DNA from: Chryseobacterium sp. Leaf394
GTDB lineage: Bacteria; Bacteroidota; Bacteroidia; Flavobacteriales; Weeksellaceae
Assembly (NCBI RefSeq): GCF_001424105.1
Contig: NZ_LMQH01000011.1
Coordinates: 1,397,502-1,461,501 of the forward strand
Length of the DNA: 64,000 nucleotides
Direction of reading: 5' to 3'
The position numbers and the translations under genes are program-made. The notes beneath the pieces are model-generated. The model was given only the letters and a program-made list of their open reading frames with translations, ran no database searches and was not told the origin of the DNA. Shown here in pieces: positions 44,437 to 52,620 of this stretch. Position 1 is the stretch's first letter; every line of letters starts with the position of its first letter.

Positions 44437-44482
44437 TATGTCTATAGTCATAGTATTAATCGGCTTTATAAGCCTATTTTTA
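44437..44482 (+). promoter_or_regulatory. Degenerate Crp/Fnr-type site and -7-like box before the first Crp/Fnr gene (site H)
   Basis: TATGTCTATAGTCATA (44437-44452) matches the motif with one arm changed at one base. TATTTTTA (44475-44482) follows its 14-mer core after 23 bp. The leader would be about 70 bases. Confidence 0.45.
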
Positions 44483-44558
44483 CCGCCGGTTTTATTGAAA
44501 ATAAAGGAGTTTTTTTTCCGTAAAGATTTTTAATATTCTACTAAACTAATAATGATCT

Positions 44559-45155
44559 ATGATTATTGACGAAGAATTACTTTTAAAAAATGGGGCAGAA
44601 ATTCTACAATGTAAAGCAGGTGAAACTATTATAACTGAGGGCTCATTACCCAAATATTATTACCAGATCCGGACAGGACTTATTAAAATTAATTCATACA
44701 AAGACGACGGCAGCGAGTTTATACACAGTCTGCCGTCAGACGGACAATGCATTGCTGAAACTTTCCTTTGGTATGATGTTCCATACTGCGTCAATGCAGA
44801 GGTGATGAACGATGCCGTAATTTTAAGGGTGAGAAAAGATGTTTTTTTAGATATTGTCAATTCAGATTCTGTTCTGATGAATCGGGTGATGTCTTACACC
44901 TCCGAGAGAATGTTTTACCGTTACAAAATGCTCACTACACTGTCCGTCAACAATCCCGCCCACAGAATATTAAAGGTGATGGAGTTTCTAAAATCTCATC
45001 ATCAGATTGATGAACCCTTCCAGTTTACAGTACCATTCTCCAGACGTCAATTGGCTTCTCTCACAGGATTGCGGGTAGAAACCGTCATCAGAACTGTAAA
45101 AAAACTCGAAAAGCAGAATTTTGTCAAAATAAACAACGGGAAAATTTGCTTTTAA
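44559..45155 (+). CDS. Crp/Fnr-family transcriptional regulator (paralogue 1)
   Basis: The 198-residue protein has an N-terminal cyclic-nucleotide-binding-type beta-roll (about 10-125; TEGSLPKYYYQIRTGLIKIN) and a C-terminal winged helix (about 145-198) with RRQLASLTGLRVETVIRTVK. The recognition helix carries the Glu and Arg (RVETVIR) that contact the TGA half-site in Crp and Fnr. There is no N-terminal Fe-S cysteine cluster, so it is not a classical Fnr. The second copy at 49086 has the same recognition helix. The two flank the catalase operon, in opposite directions. Confidence 0.92.
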   Translation: MIIDEELLLKNGAEILQCKAGETIITEGSLPKYYYQIRTGLIKINSYKDDGSEFIHSLPSDGQCIAETFLWYDVPYCVNAEVMNDAVILRVRKDVFLDIVNSDSVLMNRVMSYTSERMFYRYKMLTTLSVNNPAHRILKVMEFLKSHHQIDEPFQFTVPFSRRQLASLTGLRVETVIRTVKKLEKQNFVKINNGKICF

Positions 45156-45235
45156 AGATTTTGTAAAAATTAATTGAATAACCTTTTTCTTATAAACTAA
45201 ATTTATTCATCTTTTTGCTCTAAGAAAGCTTAATG

Positions 45236-45280
45236 TATGATTCCAGTCATAACAAATCAATTTTTATAAGGTTAAATTTG
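45236..45280 (+). promoter_or_regulatory. Crp/Fnr-type operator and -7 box of the catalase operon (site I)
   Basis: ATGATTCCAGTCAT (45237-45250, outer arms TATGA/TCATA) is followed after exactly 22 bp by TAAATTTG (45273-45280), a full TAnnTTTG match. There is no TTG -33 element, as expected for an activator-dependent promoter. The start near 45287 leaves a 20-base leader to the 59-codon frame. Confidence 0.65.
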
Positions 45281-45306
45281 GTAACACCAACATCAAATTT
45301 AATTTT

Positions 45307-45486
45307 ATGAAAACTTTTTTACCAGGTTGTTCCGTTTCAGGGAACAGCATTAATAATTTTCCTGTGGATATGCAGTCCATGATACAGCCAAAAAACTTTT
45401 GCAGAAAATCTATGCGTAACCGTTCCATGGCTCAGTATTTGTCACAAACAGTTTTCGTGAATACACCGATACAGAATACTCTTTAA
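45307..45486 (+). CDS. Possible small leader ORF of the catalase operon, 59 aa
   Basis: The frame encodes MKTFLPGCSVSGNSINNFPV, followed by a Met- and Arg-rich middle (FCRKSMRNRSMAQYL) and QTVFVNTPIQNTL. It resembles no family I know, and the composition is unusual, with five methionines. It begins 20 bases after the predicted transcription start of a strong Crp/Fnr-type promoter, the same leader length as in the glycan operon. It is the only frame between that promoter and katE. It could be a small protein or a leader peptide. Confidence 0.4.
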   Translation: MKTFLPGCSVSGNSINNFPVDMQSMIQPKNFCRKSMRNRSMAQYLSQTVFVNTPIQNTL

Positions 45487-45672
45487 ATCGGGACCTTCAG
45501 CAAAGATATTTCAGACAGAAAAAAATAAATCAGAATTATAATTGTACTCAGCACCAGACAGAATGCCTGTTTGGATTATATTCTGCATGAAATATGGTTA
45601 CTTACTTCAACAATGAATGAACAATTCATCTAAATCAAAAATAATTTAAAAAATATCACACAAACAATTAAT

Positions 45673-47838
45673 ATGGATACAAACGACAAAAACAATGACA
45701 AGCTGGATCAGCTGAATTTTTTCAAGACAGACAATTCTGATGAGAAACTCACCACTAATCAGGGATTGAAGATTCGGAATAATCAGGATTCGCTGAAAGA
45801 CGGTGAGCGCGGGGCAACTCTCCTTGAAGATTTTATTCTGAGAGAAAAGATTACCCATTTTGACCATGAAAGAATTCCGGAAAGAATCGTTCACGCAAGA
45901 GGTTCGGGTGCGCACGGTGTTTTTAAACTGAGCAAAAACATGCAGGAATTCACCAAGGCTAAATTATTTACCGATCTGGAAAAAGAGACCCCCGTTTTTG
46001 TGAGATTTTCTACTGTTGCAGGCAGCAGAGGAAGTACAGATTTAGCGAGAGATGTCCGTGGTTTTGCAATAAAATTTTATACAGATGAAGGAAACTACGA
46101 TTTAGTAGGAAATAATATGCCTGTTTTTTTTATTCAGGATGCAATGAAATTTCCCGATTTGGTACATGCCGTAAAGCCTGAACCTGATAACGAAATTCCA
46201 CAGGCCGCCTCTGCACACGATACATTCTGGGATTTTATTTCTCTGATGCCTGAAAGTATGCACATGATCATGTGGCTGATGAGCGACAGGGCTTTACCAC
46301 GAAGTTACAGAATGATGGAAGGCTTTGGTGTTCACTCATTCAGATTTATCAACAGTGAGGGTGCCGCATTCTTTGTGAAATTCCATTTAAAACCAAAATT
46401 AGGTGTACACTCAGTTGCATGGCCGGAGGCTCAGAAAATTTCAGGTGCTGATCCGGATTTCCACAGAAGAGATCTTTGGGAGGCCATCGAAAGTGGTGCT
46501 TTTCCTGAATGGGATTTAGGTGTACAGATTGTACCGGAAGAAAATGAATTTGATTTTGATTTTGATCTTTTAGATCCTACGAAAATTATTCCTGAAGAAA
46601 CCGTTCCTGTGGAAATTATGGGAACTTTAACTCTGAACAGAAATCCTGATAATTTCTTTGCTGAAACAGAGCAAATCGCTTTCCATCCCGGTCACTTGAT
46701 TCCGGGAATTGATTTTACGAATGACCCATTATTGCAGGGCCGTCTGTTTTCATATACAGATACTCAGCTTTCAAGATTAGGCTCACCAAATTTCCATGAA
46801 ATTCCTATTAATAAATCTGTCCCTACCGTACACAATAATCAGCGTGACGGGCACATGAGACAGCAGATTGCAAAAGGAAAGGTAAGCTATGAACCCAATT
46901 CAATGGGCGGAGGATGTCCTTACCAGGCAATGATGTCGGAAGGTGGTTTTGATACTTATGGTGAGAGAATCAGTGGTACAAAAATCAGAGCCAGAAGCGA
47001 ATCTTTCGTTGAACATTATTCTCAGGCTAAATTATTCTACAACAGCCAGTCTGAACCGGAAAAAACGCATTTACAGAAAGCACTGGTATTCGAATTATCT
47101 AAAGTGACGATTCCTGCCATCAGAGAAAGAATGGTTTCCCAGCTTAATTTTATCAATAAAGATTTAGCCAAAATGGTAGCCGAAAAAGTGGGAGTAGAGG
47201 TGAAAACTCTTGAACAACCCAACGGAAGTATTCCTGCCGACGCCGATCCTGAAGCATTGCAAAGCGAAGAACGTGAGACTTCACTGAATTCTTCAGATGC
47301 CCTGAGCATGAAAAATACGGTTAAAGACTCTGTTGAATCAAGAATTATTGCATTCTTAGTTGCAGACGGCTGCAATGCAGCACGTGTTTCAGAGCTGAAG
47401 TCTAAACTTGAATCAAAAGGTGCAACCGTACAGTTTGTAGCTCCTGAAATGGCTCCTGTAAAATCTGATGACGGTACTGAGCTTACCCCAAAACATTCAA
47501 TATCAAGCACCATGAGTGTTTGCTTTGATGCAGTTTATATAGCTGCCGGATCAGCATCCACCCAGCAATGGCTTCAGCCTGACTACAAAAACAGTGTTGT
47601 AGAATTTGTAAACGAAGCATACAGACATTGTAAAGCAGTTTTCTTTGATAAAGAAACAGATGCACTTTTTGATAAAACAGATCTGACCGACTTCCATTCT
47701 GATGATCCTGCCGTTATTTCAGCTAAGAAAAACGATTCAGATGACAGTTTCATTACAGCGATCGCTTCTCACAGAGTCTGGGAGTTTGAAAAACACAGAA
47801 ACGGATTTATCAAAAATGAAGACCTTTCAAAAAATTAA
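45673..47838 (+). CDS. katE: Large-subunit (clade 2, HPII/KatE-type) catalase
   Basis: The 721-residue monofunctional haem catalase carries a C-terminal DJ-1/PfpI-like domain (about 555-721), the mark of the large KatE type. The catalytic His74 is in VHARGSGAHG. FSTVAGSRGSTDLARDVRGF near 114 and the Asn of VGNNMPVFFIQD near 145 follow. The haem-ligand Tyr is in RLFSYTDTQLSRLG near 360. The protein is cytoplasmic and breaks down hydrogen peroxide. The alcohol dehydrogenase gene follows after 3 bp, so the two form an operon. A Crp/Fnr-type promoter lies 386 bp upstream, and the small 59-codon frame lies between. Confidence 0.96.
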   Translation: MDTNDKNNDKLDQLNFFKTDNSDEKLTTNQGLKIRNNQDSLKDGERGATLLEDFILREKITHFDHERIPERIVHARGSGAHGVFKLSKNMQEFTKAKLFTDLEKETPVFVRFSTVAGSRGSTDLARDVRGFAIKFYTDEGNYDLVGNNMPVFFIQDAMKFPDLVHAVKPEPDNEIPQAASAHDTFWDFISLMPESMHMIMWLMSDRALPRSYRMMEGFGVHSFRFINSEGAAFFVKFHLKPKLGVHSVAWPEAQKISGADPDFHRRDLWEAIESGAFPEWDLGVQIVPEENEFDFDFDLLDPTKIIPEETVPVEIMGTLTLNRNPDNFFAETEQIAFHPGHLIPGIDFTNDPLLQGRLFSYTDTQLSRLGSPNFHEIPINKSVPTVHNNQRDGHMRQQIAKGKVSYEPNSMGGGCPYQAMMSEGGFDTYGERISGTKIRARSESFVEHYSQAKLFYNSQSEPEKTHLQKALVFELSKVTIPAIRERMVSQLNFINKDLAKMVAEKVGVEVKTLEQPNGSIPADADPEALQSEERETSLNSSDALSMKNTVKDSVESRIIAFLVADGCNAARVSELKSKLESKGATVQFVAPEMAPVKSDDGTELTPKHSISSTMSVCFDAVYIAAGSASTQQWLQPDYKNSVVEFVNEAYRHCKAVFFDKETDALFDKTDLTDFHSDDPAVISAKKNDSDDSFITAIASHRVWEFEKHRNGFIKNEDLSKN

Positions 47839-47841
47839 CAG

Positions 47842-49008
47842 ATGAAAGCAGCAGTTTTTCATTCTCCAGGCGTTATTACCTGTGATACAGTAGAAGATCC
47901 TACGATTCAGGACGAAAATGACATCATTTTAAAAGTGACTTCCACCGCCATTTGCGGCAGCGATCTGCACATGTATTCAGGTGGAATTCCACAGCCACGA
48001 CCGATGGTGATGGGACACGAGTTTATGGGCGAAATCGTAGAAAAAGGAAAAAACATTACTCATCTTCATCAGGGAGACAGGGTAGTAGTTCCATTTCCCA
48101 TTGCATGCGGTTGCTGTTATTTCTGTGAAAATGACCTCCCCGGAGGTTGTGAAAATTCCAATCCTGAAAACTATGGTCCCGAAGGCGGAATCATGACTGA
48201 AAAGGGTGGCGGAATGTTTGGTTACACAGATTTGTACGGTGGATATAACGGTGGTCAGGCTCAGTATGTAAGAGTTCCGTATGCCAATTTTGGTCCGCGA
48301 AAAGTGCCGGATATCCTCACAGATGAACAGGCATTATTCCTCACCGATATTTTCCCGACCGGATACACCGGAGTAATGTGGGGAGATCTGAAAGGCGGAG
48401 AATCTGTTGCCATCTTTGGCGCAGGTCCTGTAGGTTCGATGTCTGTAAAAAGTGCTATTCTTCACAATGCCGGAAAAGTAATCGTGATTGATACTTTGCA
48501 GTACAGATTGGATCAGATCAAAAAACTCACAGGCTGTGAAACGATTTTGTGGGAAGATGCAGAATCTACAGTGGAGAAAATAAGAGAAATGACCCACGGC
48601 CGTGGAGCCGATCTTTGCATTGATGCAGTAGGTTTTGAACCCGAACGTTCTTTTCTGGATCGTGCGAAAGCTGTTGTCAATTTTGAAAAAGGTTCTATGA
48701 AAGTTTTGGAAGCCTGCATGAGCGGAGTGAGAAGAGGCGGAACTGTTTCTGTACTCGGAGTTTATGCCGTTAATTATGATAATTTCAGACTCGGACAGAT
48801 TTTCGATAAAGGAATTATTCTGAGAGCAGGTCAGGCACCGGTGCACGCCATTATAGACAAACTTTTAAAATATGTAGAGAGCGGACAGGTTCGTCTTGAT
48901 GATATTATCACGCACCGTCTTTCTCTAAATGACGTAGCAAAAGGCTATCAAATCTTCGATAAAAAAGAAGATGGATGTGTGAAAGTAATCCTCGATCCCT
49001 GGAGTTAA
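47842..49008 (+). CDS. Zinc-dependent alcohol dehydrogenase (formaldehyde dehydrogenase-like)
   Basis: The 388-residue medium-chain dehydrogenase has the catalytic zinc residue Cys38 in TAICGSDLHMYSGG, VMGHEFMGEIVEKG with the second ligand near 62, and a structural-zinc cysteine set, CGCCYFCENDLPGGC, near 88-104. The NAD motif is SVAIFGAGPVGSMSVKSAIL near 185. The extended region with GPEGGIMTEKGGGMFGYTDLYGG resembles glutathione-independent formaldehyde dehydrogenases, so aldehyde detoxification is likely; the substrate is unproven. It is co-transcribed with katE (3 bp apart), which suggests a common role in removing toxic metabolites. A terminator follows at 49033. Confidence 0.9.
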   Translation: MKAAVFHSPGVITCDTVEDPTIQDENDIILKVTSTAICGSDLHMYSGGIPQPRPMVMGHEFMGEIVEKGKNITHLHQGDRVVVPFPIACGCCYFCENDLPGGCENSNPENYGPEGGIMTEKGGGMFGYTDLYGGYNGGQAQYVRVPYANFGPRKVPDILTDEQALFLTDIFPTGYTGVMWGDLKGGESVAIFGAGPVGSMSVKSAILHNAGKVIVIDTLQYRLDQIKKLTGCETILWEDAESTVEKIREMTHGRGADLCIDAVGFEPERSFLDRAKAVVNFEKGSMKVLEACMSGVRRGGTVSVLGVYAVNYDNFRLGQIFDKGIILRAGQAPVHAIIDKLLKYVESGQVRLDDIITHRLSLNDVAKGYQIFDKKEDGCVKVILDPWS

Positions 49009-49032
49009 TACTTTCTCATACAATTTATAACC

Positions 49033-49062
49033 AACAACAGCTTCATTTCTGAAGCTGTTGTT
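49033..49062. terminator. Terminator after the katE-adh operon
   Basis: A perfect 13-bp stem, AACAACAGCTTCA/TGAAGCTGTTGTT, has a 4-base loop. It can also end the minus-strand Crp/Fnr gene. Confidence 0.9.
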
Positions 49063-49085
49063 TTATTTAGGAACATTTAAATTGT

Positions 49086-49682
49086 TTAAATGTAAATTTT
49101 TCTGTTTATAATTTTAAGATAATTTTCTTTTTCAAGTCTTTTTACCGTTCTGATGACCGTTTCCACGCGAAGTGCGGTTAGTGCCGCAATTTGTTGCCTT
49201 GTGAGAGGAATTTCATAAGAAAACTTTTCTTTATTTCCACTGAAACTTTTATGGTATTCCAAAGTTCCTTTAATTCTTTTATCAGGACTCAAGGCTGAAT
49301 TATTTTCCAGCATGATGTATTTGTAGTACAATCGTTCCGACAGAAATCTGCGGATATCAGCTGCTGCCTGAGGATTTTCATCAAGAAGTTGGTTGAAAGC
49401 CTTCTTAGGAAGTTTCATTACCTTACTTTTTTCGAAAGTTACTGCATTTACAGGATAGGTTTTGTCGATAAACAAAAGCAATTCACATACACTCAAGCCC
49501 TTATCAAGAATTGCCAGAATCAGTTCTTTGCCTTCATCATTGTAGTGATTCAGTTTTATTCTGCCTGAAGTAATCTGATAATAGTATTTTGGTGTATCTC
49601 CCTCATCAAAGATTGTTTCGGAGCGGCTGAAGGTTTCTTCGGTAGCCCCGTATTTCAGTAAGAGTTCCTTTTCAATTAACAT
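49086..49682 (-). CDS. Crp/Fnr-family transcriptional regulator (paralogue 2)
   Basis: The 198-residue regulator has the same length and layout as the gene at 44559: cNMP-type beta-roll (FDEGDTPKYYYQITSGRIKL near 25) and a winged helix with QQIAALTALRVETVIRTVKR. The recognition core RVETVIRTVK is identical to that of paralogue 1, so both should read the same operator. It has no Fe-S cysteine cluster and few cysteines. A well-formed operator with -7 box lies upstream, which suggests auto- or cross-regulation. Confidence 0.92.
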   Translation of the reverse strand: MLIEKELLLKYGATEETFSRSETIFDEGDTPKYYYQITSGRIKLNHYNDEGKELILAILDKGLSVCELLLFIDKTYPVNAVTFEKSKVMKLPKKAFNQLLDENPQAAADIRRFLSERLYYKYIMLENNSALSPDKRIKGTLEYHKSFSGNKEKFSYEIPLTRQQIAALTALRVETVIRTVKRLEKENYLKIINRKIYI

Positions 49683-49725
49683 AATTAGTTAGTTTTCAAT
49701 TAAATATATCAGTTATAGTTTTATT

Positions 49726-49769
49726 TAAAGGTAAGCCATCAATACACATGCCTTTATGATTCAGATCAT
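49726..49769 (-). promoter_or_regulatory. Crp/Fnr-type operator and -7-like box of the second Crp/Fnr gene (site J)
   Basis: ATGATTCAGATCAT (49756-49769), part of the perfect palindrome TATGAT-TCAG-ATCATA, is followed on the minus strand after exactly 22 bp by TACCTTTA (49733-49726), one base from TAnnTTTG. Leader length is about 37 bases. Confidence 0.6.
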
Positions 49770-49827
49770 AATAAATACAGAATAATACAGGAATTTCTTT
49801 TTTTGAATTTGATCCCTGCAGTGATGT

Positions 49828-49861
49828 CAAAAAAAACCAAAAACAAAATTGCCTCCGGTTT
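49828..49861 (-). terminator. Terminator of the receiver gene at 49886
   Basis: A 13-bp stem on the minus strand (AAACCGGAGGCAA with TTGTTTTTGGTTT, four G-U pairs) has a 2-base loop and a T-run. Confidence 0.65.
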
Positions 49862-49885
49862 ATTGATTTTATAATAAAGTTTGCT

Positions 49886-50248
49886 TTAATTTTTCTGAGT
49901 CAGATCCTCAATCTTCTGGATCACATCATCGATATCAAAAGGCTTGCTCACAAAAATATCTGCATTGCAGCTCTTCGTAACTTCTGCGTTTTTGGCGTGA
50001 GCACTCATGATCATAACAGGGATTTCTGACGTCGCAGAATCTTCTTTAAGTTTATTGCAGACATCTGTGCCCAATCCATCGGGCATCATTACATCCAGAA
50101 TAAAAATATCCGGATTTTCAGATTGATTTCGGCTGTTAAACGCCTCGATGGTTGAGAACGAGCGTACTTCATAATTTTCAAATGACAAGAGCAGTTGTAA
50201 AGCATCTCTGATGCCCGTCTCATCTTCAACGATATAGATAGTTTTCAT
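49886..50248 (-). CDS. Receiver-only response regulator next to GAF-PAS kinase
   Basis: The 120-residue CheY-like receiver has phosphoacceptor Asp52 (FILDVMMPDGLG), acidic VEDE, Ser in IMSAHAK and Lys in VSKPFDID. It has no output domain and is a close paralogue of the receiver at 11020. It lies 158 bp downstream of the hybrid-sensor-like kinase at 50407 on the same strand, its likely partner. Confidence 0.88.
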   Translation of the reverse strand: MKTIYIVEDETGIRDALQLLLSFENYEVRSFSTIEAFNSRNQSENPDIFILDVMMPDGLGTDVCNKLKEDSATSEIPVMIMSAHAKNAEVTKSCNADIFVSKPFDIDDVIQKIEDLTQKN

Positions 50249-50406
50249 ATCCGTGGATAAGCAAAACCGAAGCCAACCAAATATCTGAGTGCATTTTTCT
50301 TTTAAAAAAATCTAAAAATTATTTTCAGTTTAAAAATCAGCAGAGAATGATCATATAATTTACCTCAAAACGTAAGTATCACCATGAATTCATACAGAGC
50401 CAAAAT

Positions 50407-52428
50407 CTAAACAGGAATAGTGAACCAAAATGTGCTTCCGTTTCCTTTTTTGCTGTAAACACCGATTTCACCTCCATGCCGTTTGATAATTTCCGCAGAA
50501 ATGTAAAGTCCGAGGCCTAAACCTGAATAGTGTTTCTCCTTATGGTTTGCCCTGAAATACCTTTCAAATAAATACGGCTGTATATCCTGATCAATTCCTT
50601 CACCAAAATCCTGAACACTTATTTTAATAAAGTGATCTGATTTTTCAATATTCAAACATATTTCCTTAGATTGGGAAGCATACTTCATTGCATTATTCAG
50701 AAAATTGACCACGACCTGATCAATACGGTCTTCATCAGCAAATGCCTTAATCTCCAGATCTCCAGTGATTTTTACGGTGTGGCTATCAGTAAGTCTTAAA
50801 AACTGACAGCAGGACTCCAGCATTTCCGACACAGTGAATTCAGATTTGACCAGTTCCATTTTTCCACCGCTCAGTCGGTTTAAATTCAAAAGATCATCAA
50901 CCAAAACAGTTATTTTTTCAATACTTTTTGCGGACTGCTCTATCAGCTTTGGAATTTTTTCGTGCGTTGGTTTATTCTTCAGTCTGTTCAGAAGCTGAAT
51001 GCTCGCCTTTAGGCTTGTAATAGGCGTTTTCAATTCATGGCTTGCGATGCTGAGAAAATCATCTTTCTGCGTCTCATAATTTTTCCTTTTTGTAACATCT
51101 GTGGCTACACCTGTTATAAAAGCAGGATTTCCATCTGCGTCATAGCTTGGCAGACCTGAAGCATCCATCCAGTGAAATGAACCGTCGGGTCGCTGTATGA
51201 GATATTCTGAATTGAAGAGAGTAGCGTTTTTTATAGATTCGTTTATTTTTGCAGTCACAAGTTTTCTGTGCTCAGGAACCACCGTTTCAATAAAATCTTC
51301 GAAATCAAATTTATCGTCTTTTGATCTTCCGTAGTTGCTTCTGCATACTTCGCTGCAAAGCATTTTTCCGGTCTTCAGATCCAGAGTGTAGGTTCCCAGC
51401 TGACCTGCTTTTAATGCCAGTTCATATCTCTGGTTCAGATTTTCAAGTTCATCTCTTTTATTTATCCGCTCGGTAACATCGTTCGCAATTACAATGATTG
51501 ATGTGGTTTGACCGTTCTCATCTTTTAAAGGTTCATAAACAAAATCAAACCAGCCTTCATGCAGTATGCCGTCATCTTCCAGGAGGGCTTTGGCGGTATT
51601 TCCTAAAAATGTTTTTCCGGTTTTCAGGACATCGGATAAAATCCCGAAATAAGGTTGATCTTTCAGTTCAGGAAGTGCTTCTCTAATAGGCTTTCCAATC
51701 ACATCCCTGTCTTTTCGCCAGACTTTCAAGATCATTTCATTGGCTGTTTCAACAATTAAATCTTCACCACGTAAAATTCCGAAAGCTACAGGAGCTTTGG
51801 TAATAAATGATTTCAGTCGGAGTTCACTCTGCTCTAACTGCTGATTTGCAAGATTAAGTTTCGTATTGTACTCTTTGGCCTCGTCGTTAATTTTTGCAAG
51901 TTTCTCAATAGTTCCCAACGCAGAAAGTCTCAGCTCAATCTGATCCATCGCTGTTTTTGCCAGTCCCTGCAGTATTTTTCTTTCATGATTGTCAAAAGTT
52001 CTCGCTTTCTGATCAATGATGCAGAGCGTTCCAATTAAATGCCCGTCGTGCGTGGTCAATGGTGCACCTGCATAGAATCTCAATCCGAAATCACCAGTTA
52101 CATTCGGATTTGAAAGTAGACAGGGTTCCTTCAGAGCATCTTCAAAAACCGTCACGTCCGCATCCAGAACCGCGAGTGAGCACAGACTTTTTCCACGGTT
52201 GGCTTTTTTTGCATTACCCATTCCGTAATTTGCTTTGAAAAACACAGATTCTGCATCCACCAAAGAGATGAGTGCTACCGGCACGTCAAAAATCTGAGCA
52301 GCCAGCTGTACAATTCCGTCAAAACTTTCCTCTGAAGGTGTATCCGTGATTCTGTAGCGGTATAATGCCTGTAATCTTTCATCCTCATTTGCAGGGATTA
52401 TATTGATACCAAAAGTATTGTCAATCAT
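50407..52428 (-). CDS. GAF-PAS-PAS sensor histidine kinase
   Basis: The 673-residue cytoplasmic kinase has these domains in order: GAF (about 20-165; SLCSLAVLDADVTVFEDAL), coiled coil (170-205), PAS (about 206-322), PAS/PAC (about 335-450; EYLIQRPDGSFHWMDASG), HisKA with His464 in ASHELKTPIT, and HATPase_c (VNFLNNAMKYA, DFGEGID, GLGLGLYI). There is no transmembrane segment, so it senses an internal signal. The GAF domain lacks the biliprotein Cys, and neither PAS has the LOV NCRFLQ signature, so the ligand is unknown. The receiver-only gene downstream is the likely partner. Confidence 0.9.
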   Translation of the reverse strand: MIDNTFGINIIPANEDERLQALYRYRITDTPSEESFDGIVQLAAQIFDVPVALISLVDAESVFFKANYGMGNAKKANRGKSLCSLAVLDADVTVFEDALKEPCLLSNPNVTGDFGLRFYAGAPLTTHDGHLIGTLCIIDQKARTFDNHERKILQGLAKTAMDQIELRLSALGTIEKLAKINDEAKEYNTKLNLANQQLEQSELRLKSFITKAPVAFGILRGEDLIVETANEMILKVWRKDRDVIGKPIREALPELKDQPYFGILSDVLKTGKTFLGNTAKALLEDDGILHEGWFDFVYEPLKDENGQTTSIIVIANDVTERINKRDELENLNQRYELALKAGQLGTYTLDLKTGKMLCSEVCRSNYGRSKDDKFDFEDFIETVVPEHRKLVTAKINESIKNATLFNSEYLIQRPDGSFHWMDASGLPSYDADGNPAFITGVATDVTKRKNYETQKDDFLSIASHELKTPITSLKASIQLLNRLKNKPTHEKIPKLIEQSAKSIEKITVLVDDLLNLNRLSGGKMELVKSEFTVSEMLESCCQFLRLTDSHTVKITGDLEIKAFADEDRIDQVVVNFLNNAMKYASQSKEICLNIEKSDHFIKISVQDFGEGIDQDIQPYLFERYFRANHKEKHYSGLGLGLYISAEIIKRHGGEIGVYSKKGNGSTFWFTIPV

Positions 52429-52620
52429 TAAGTGGCGTAATTAAGATTTGTAAAAGTATGGAAATTTGATAATCAAACAGTATGCTAATATTTTTTAAAA
52501 GGGTTGGAGAAAACAACTGCCGGAGTGTAGAGGTACAGATTTTGTTCAAGACACATAATCAATGATTTTTTCCGGTTTTTTTCTGAAAATTCCTCTGAAA
52601 TCATCACCAAATCTTTTATT

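Noticed and set aside
45613..45630. ATGAA-CAA-TTCAT repeat upstream of katE
   Set aside because: The central spacing is odd and shorter than in the other sites, and no -7 box follows; taken as chance.
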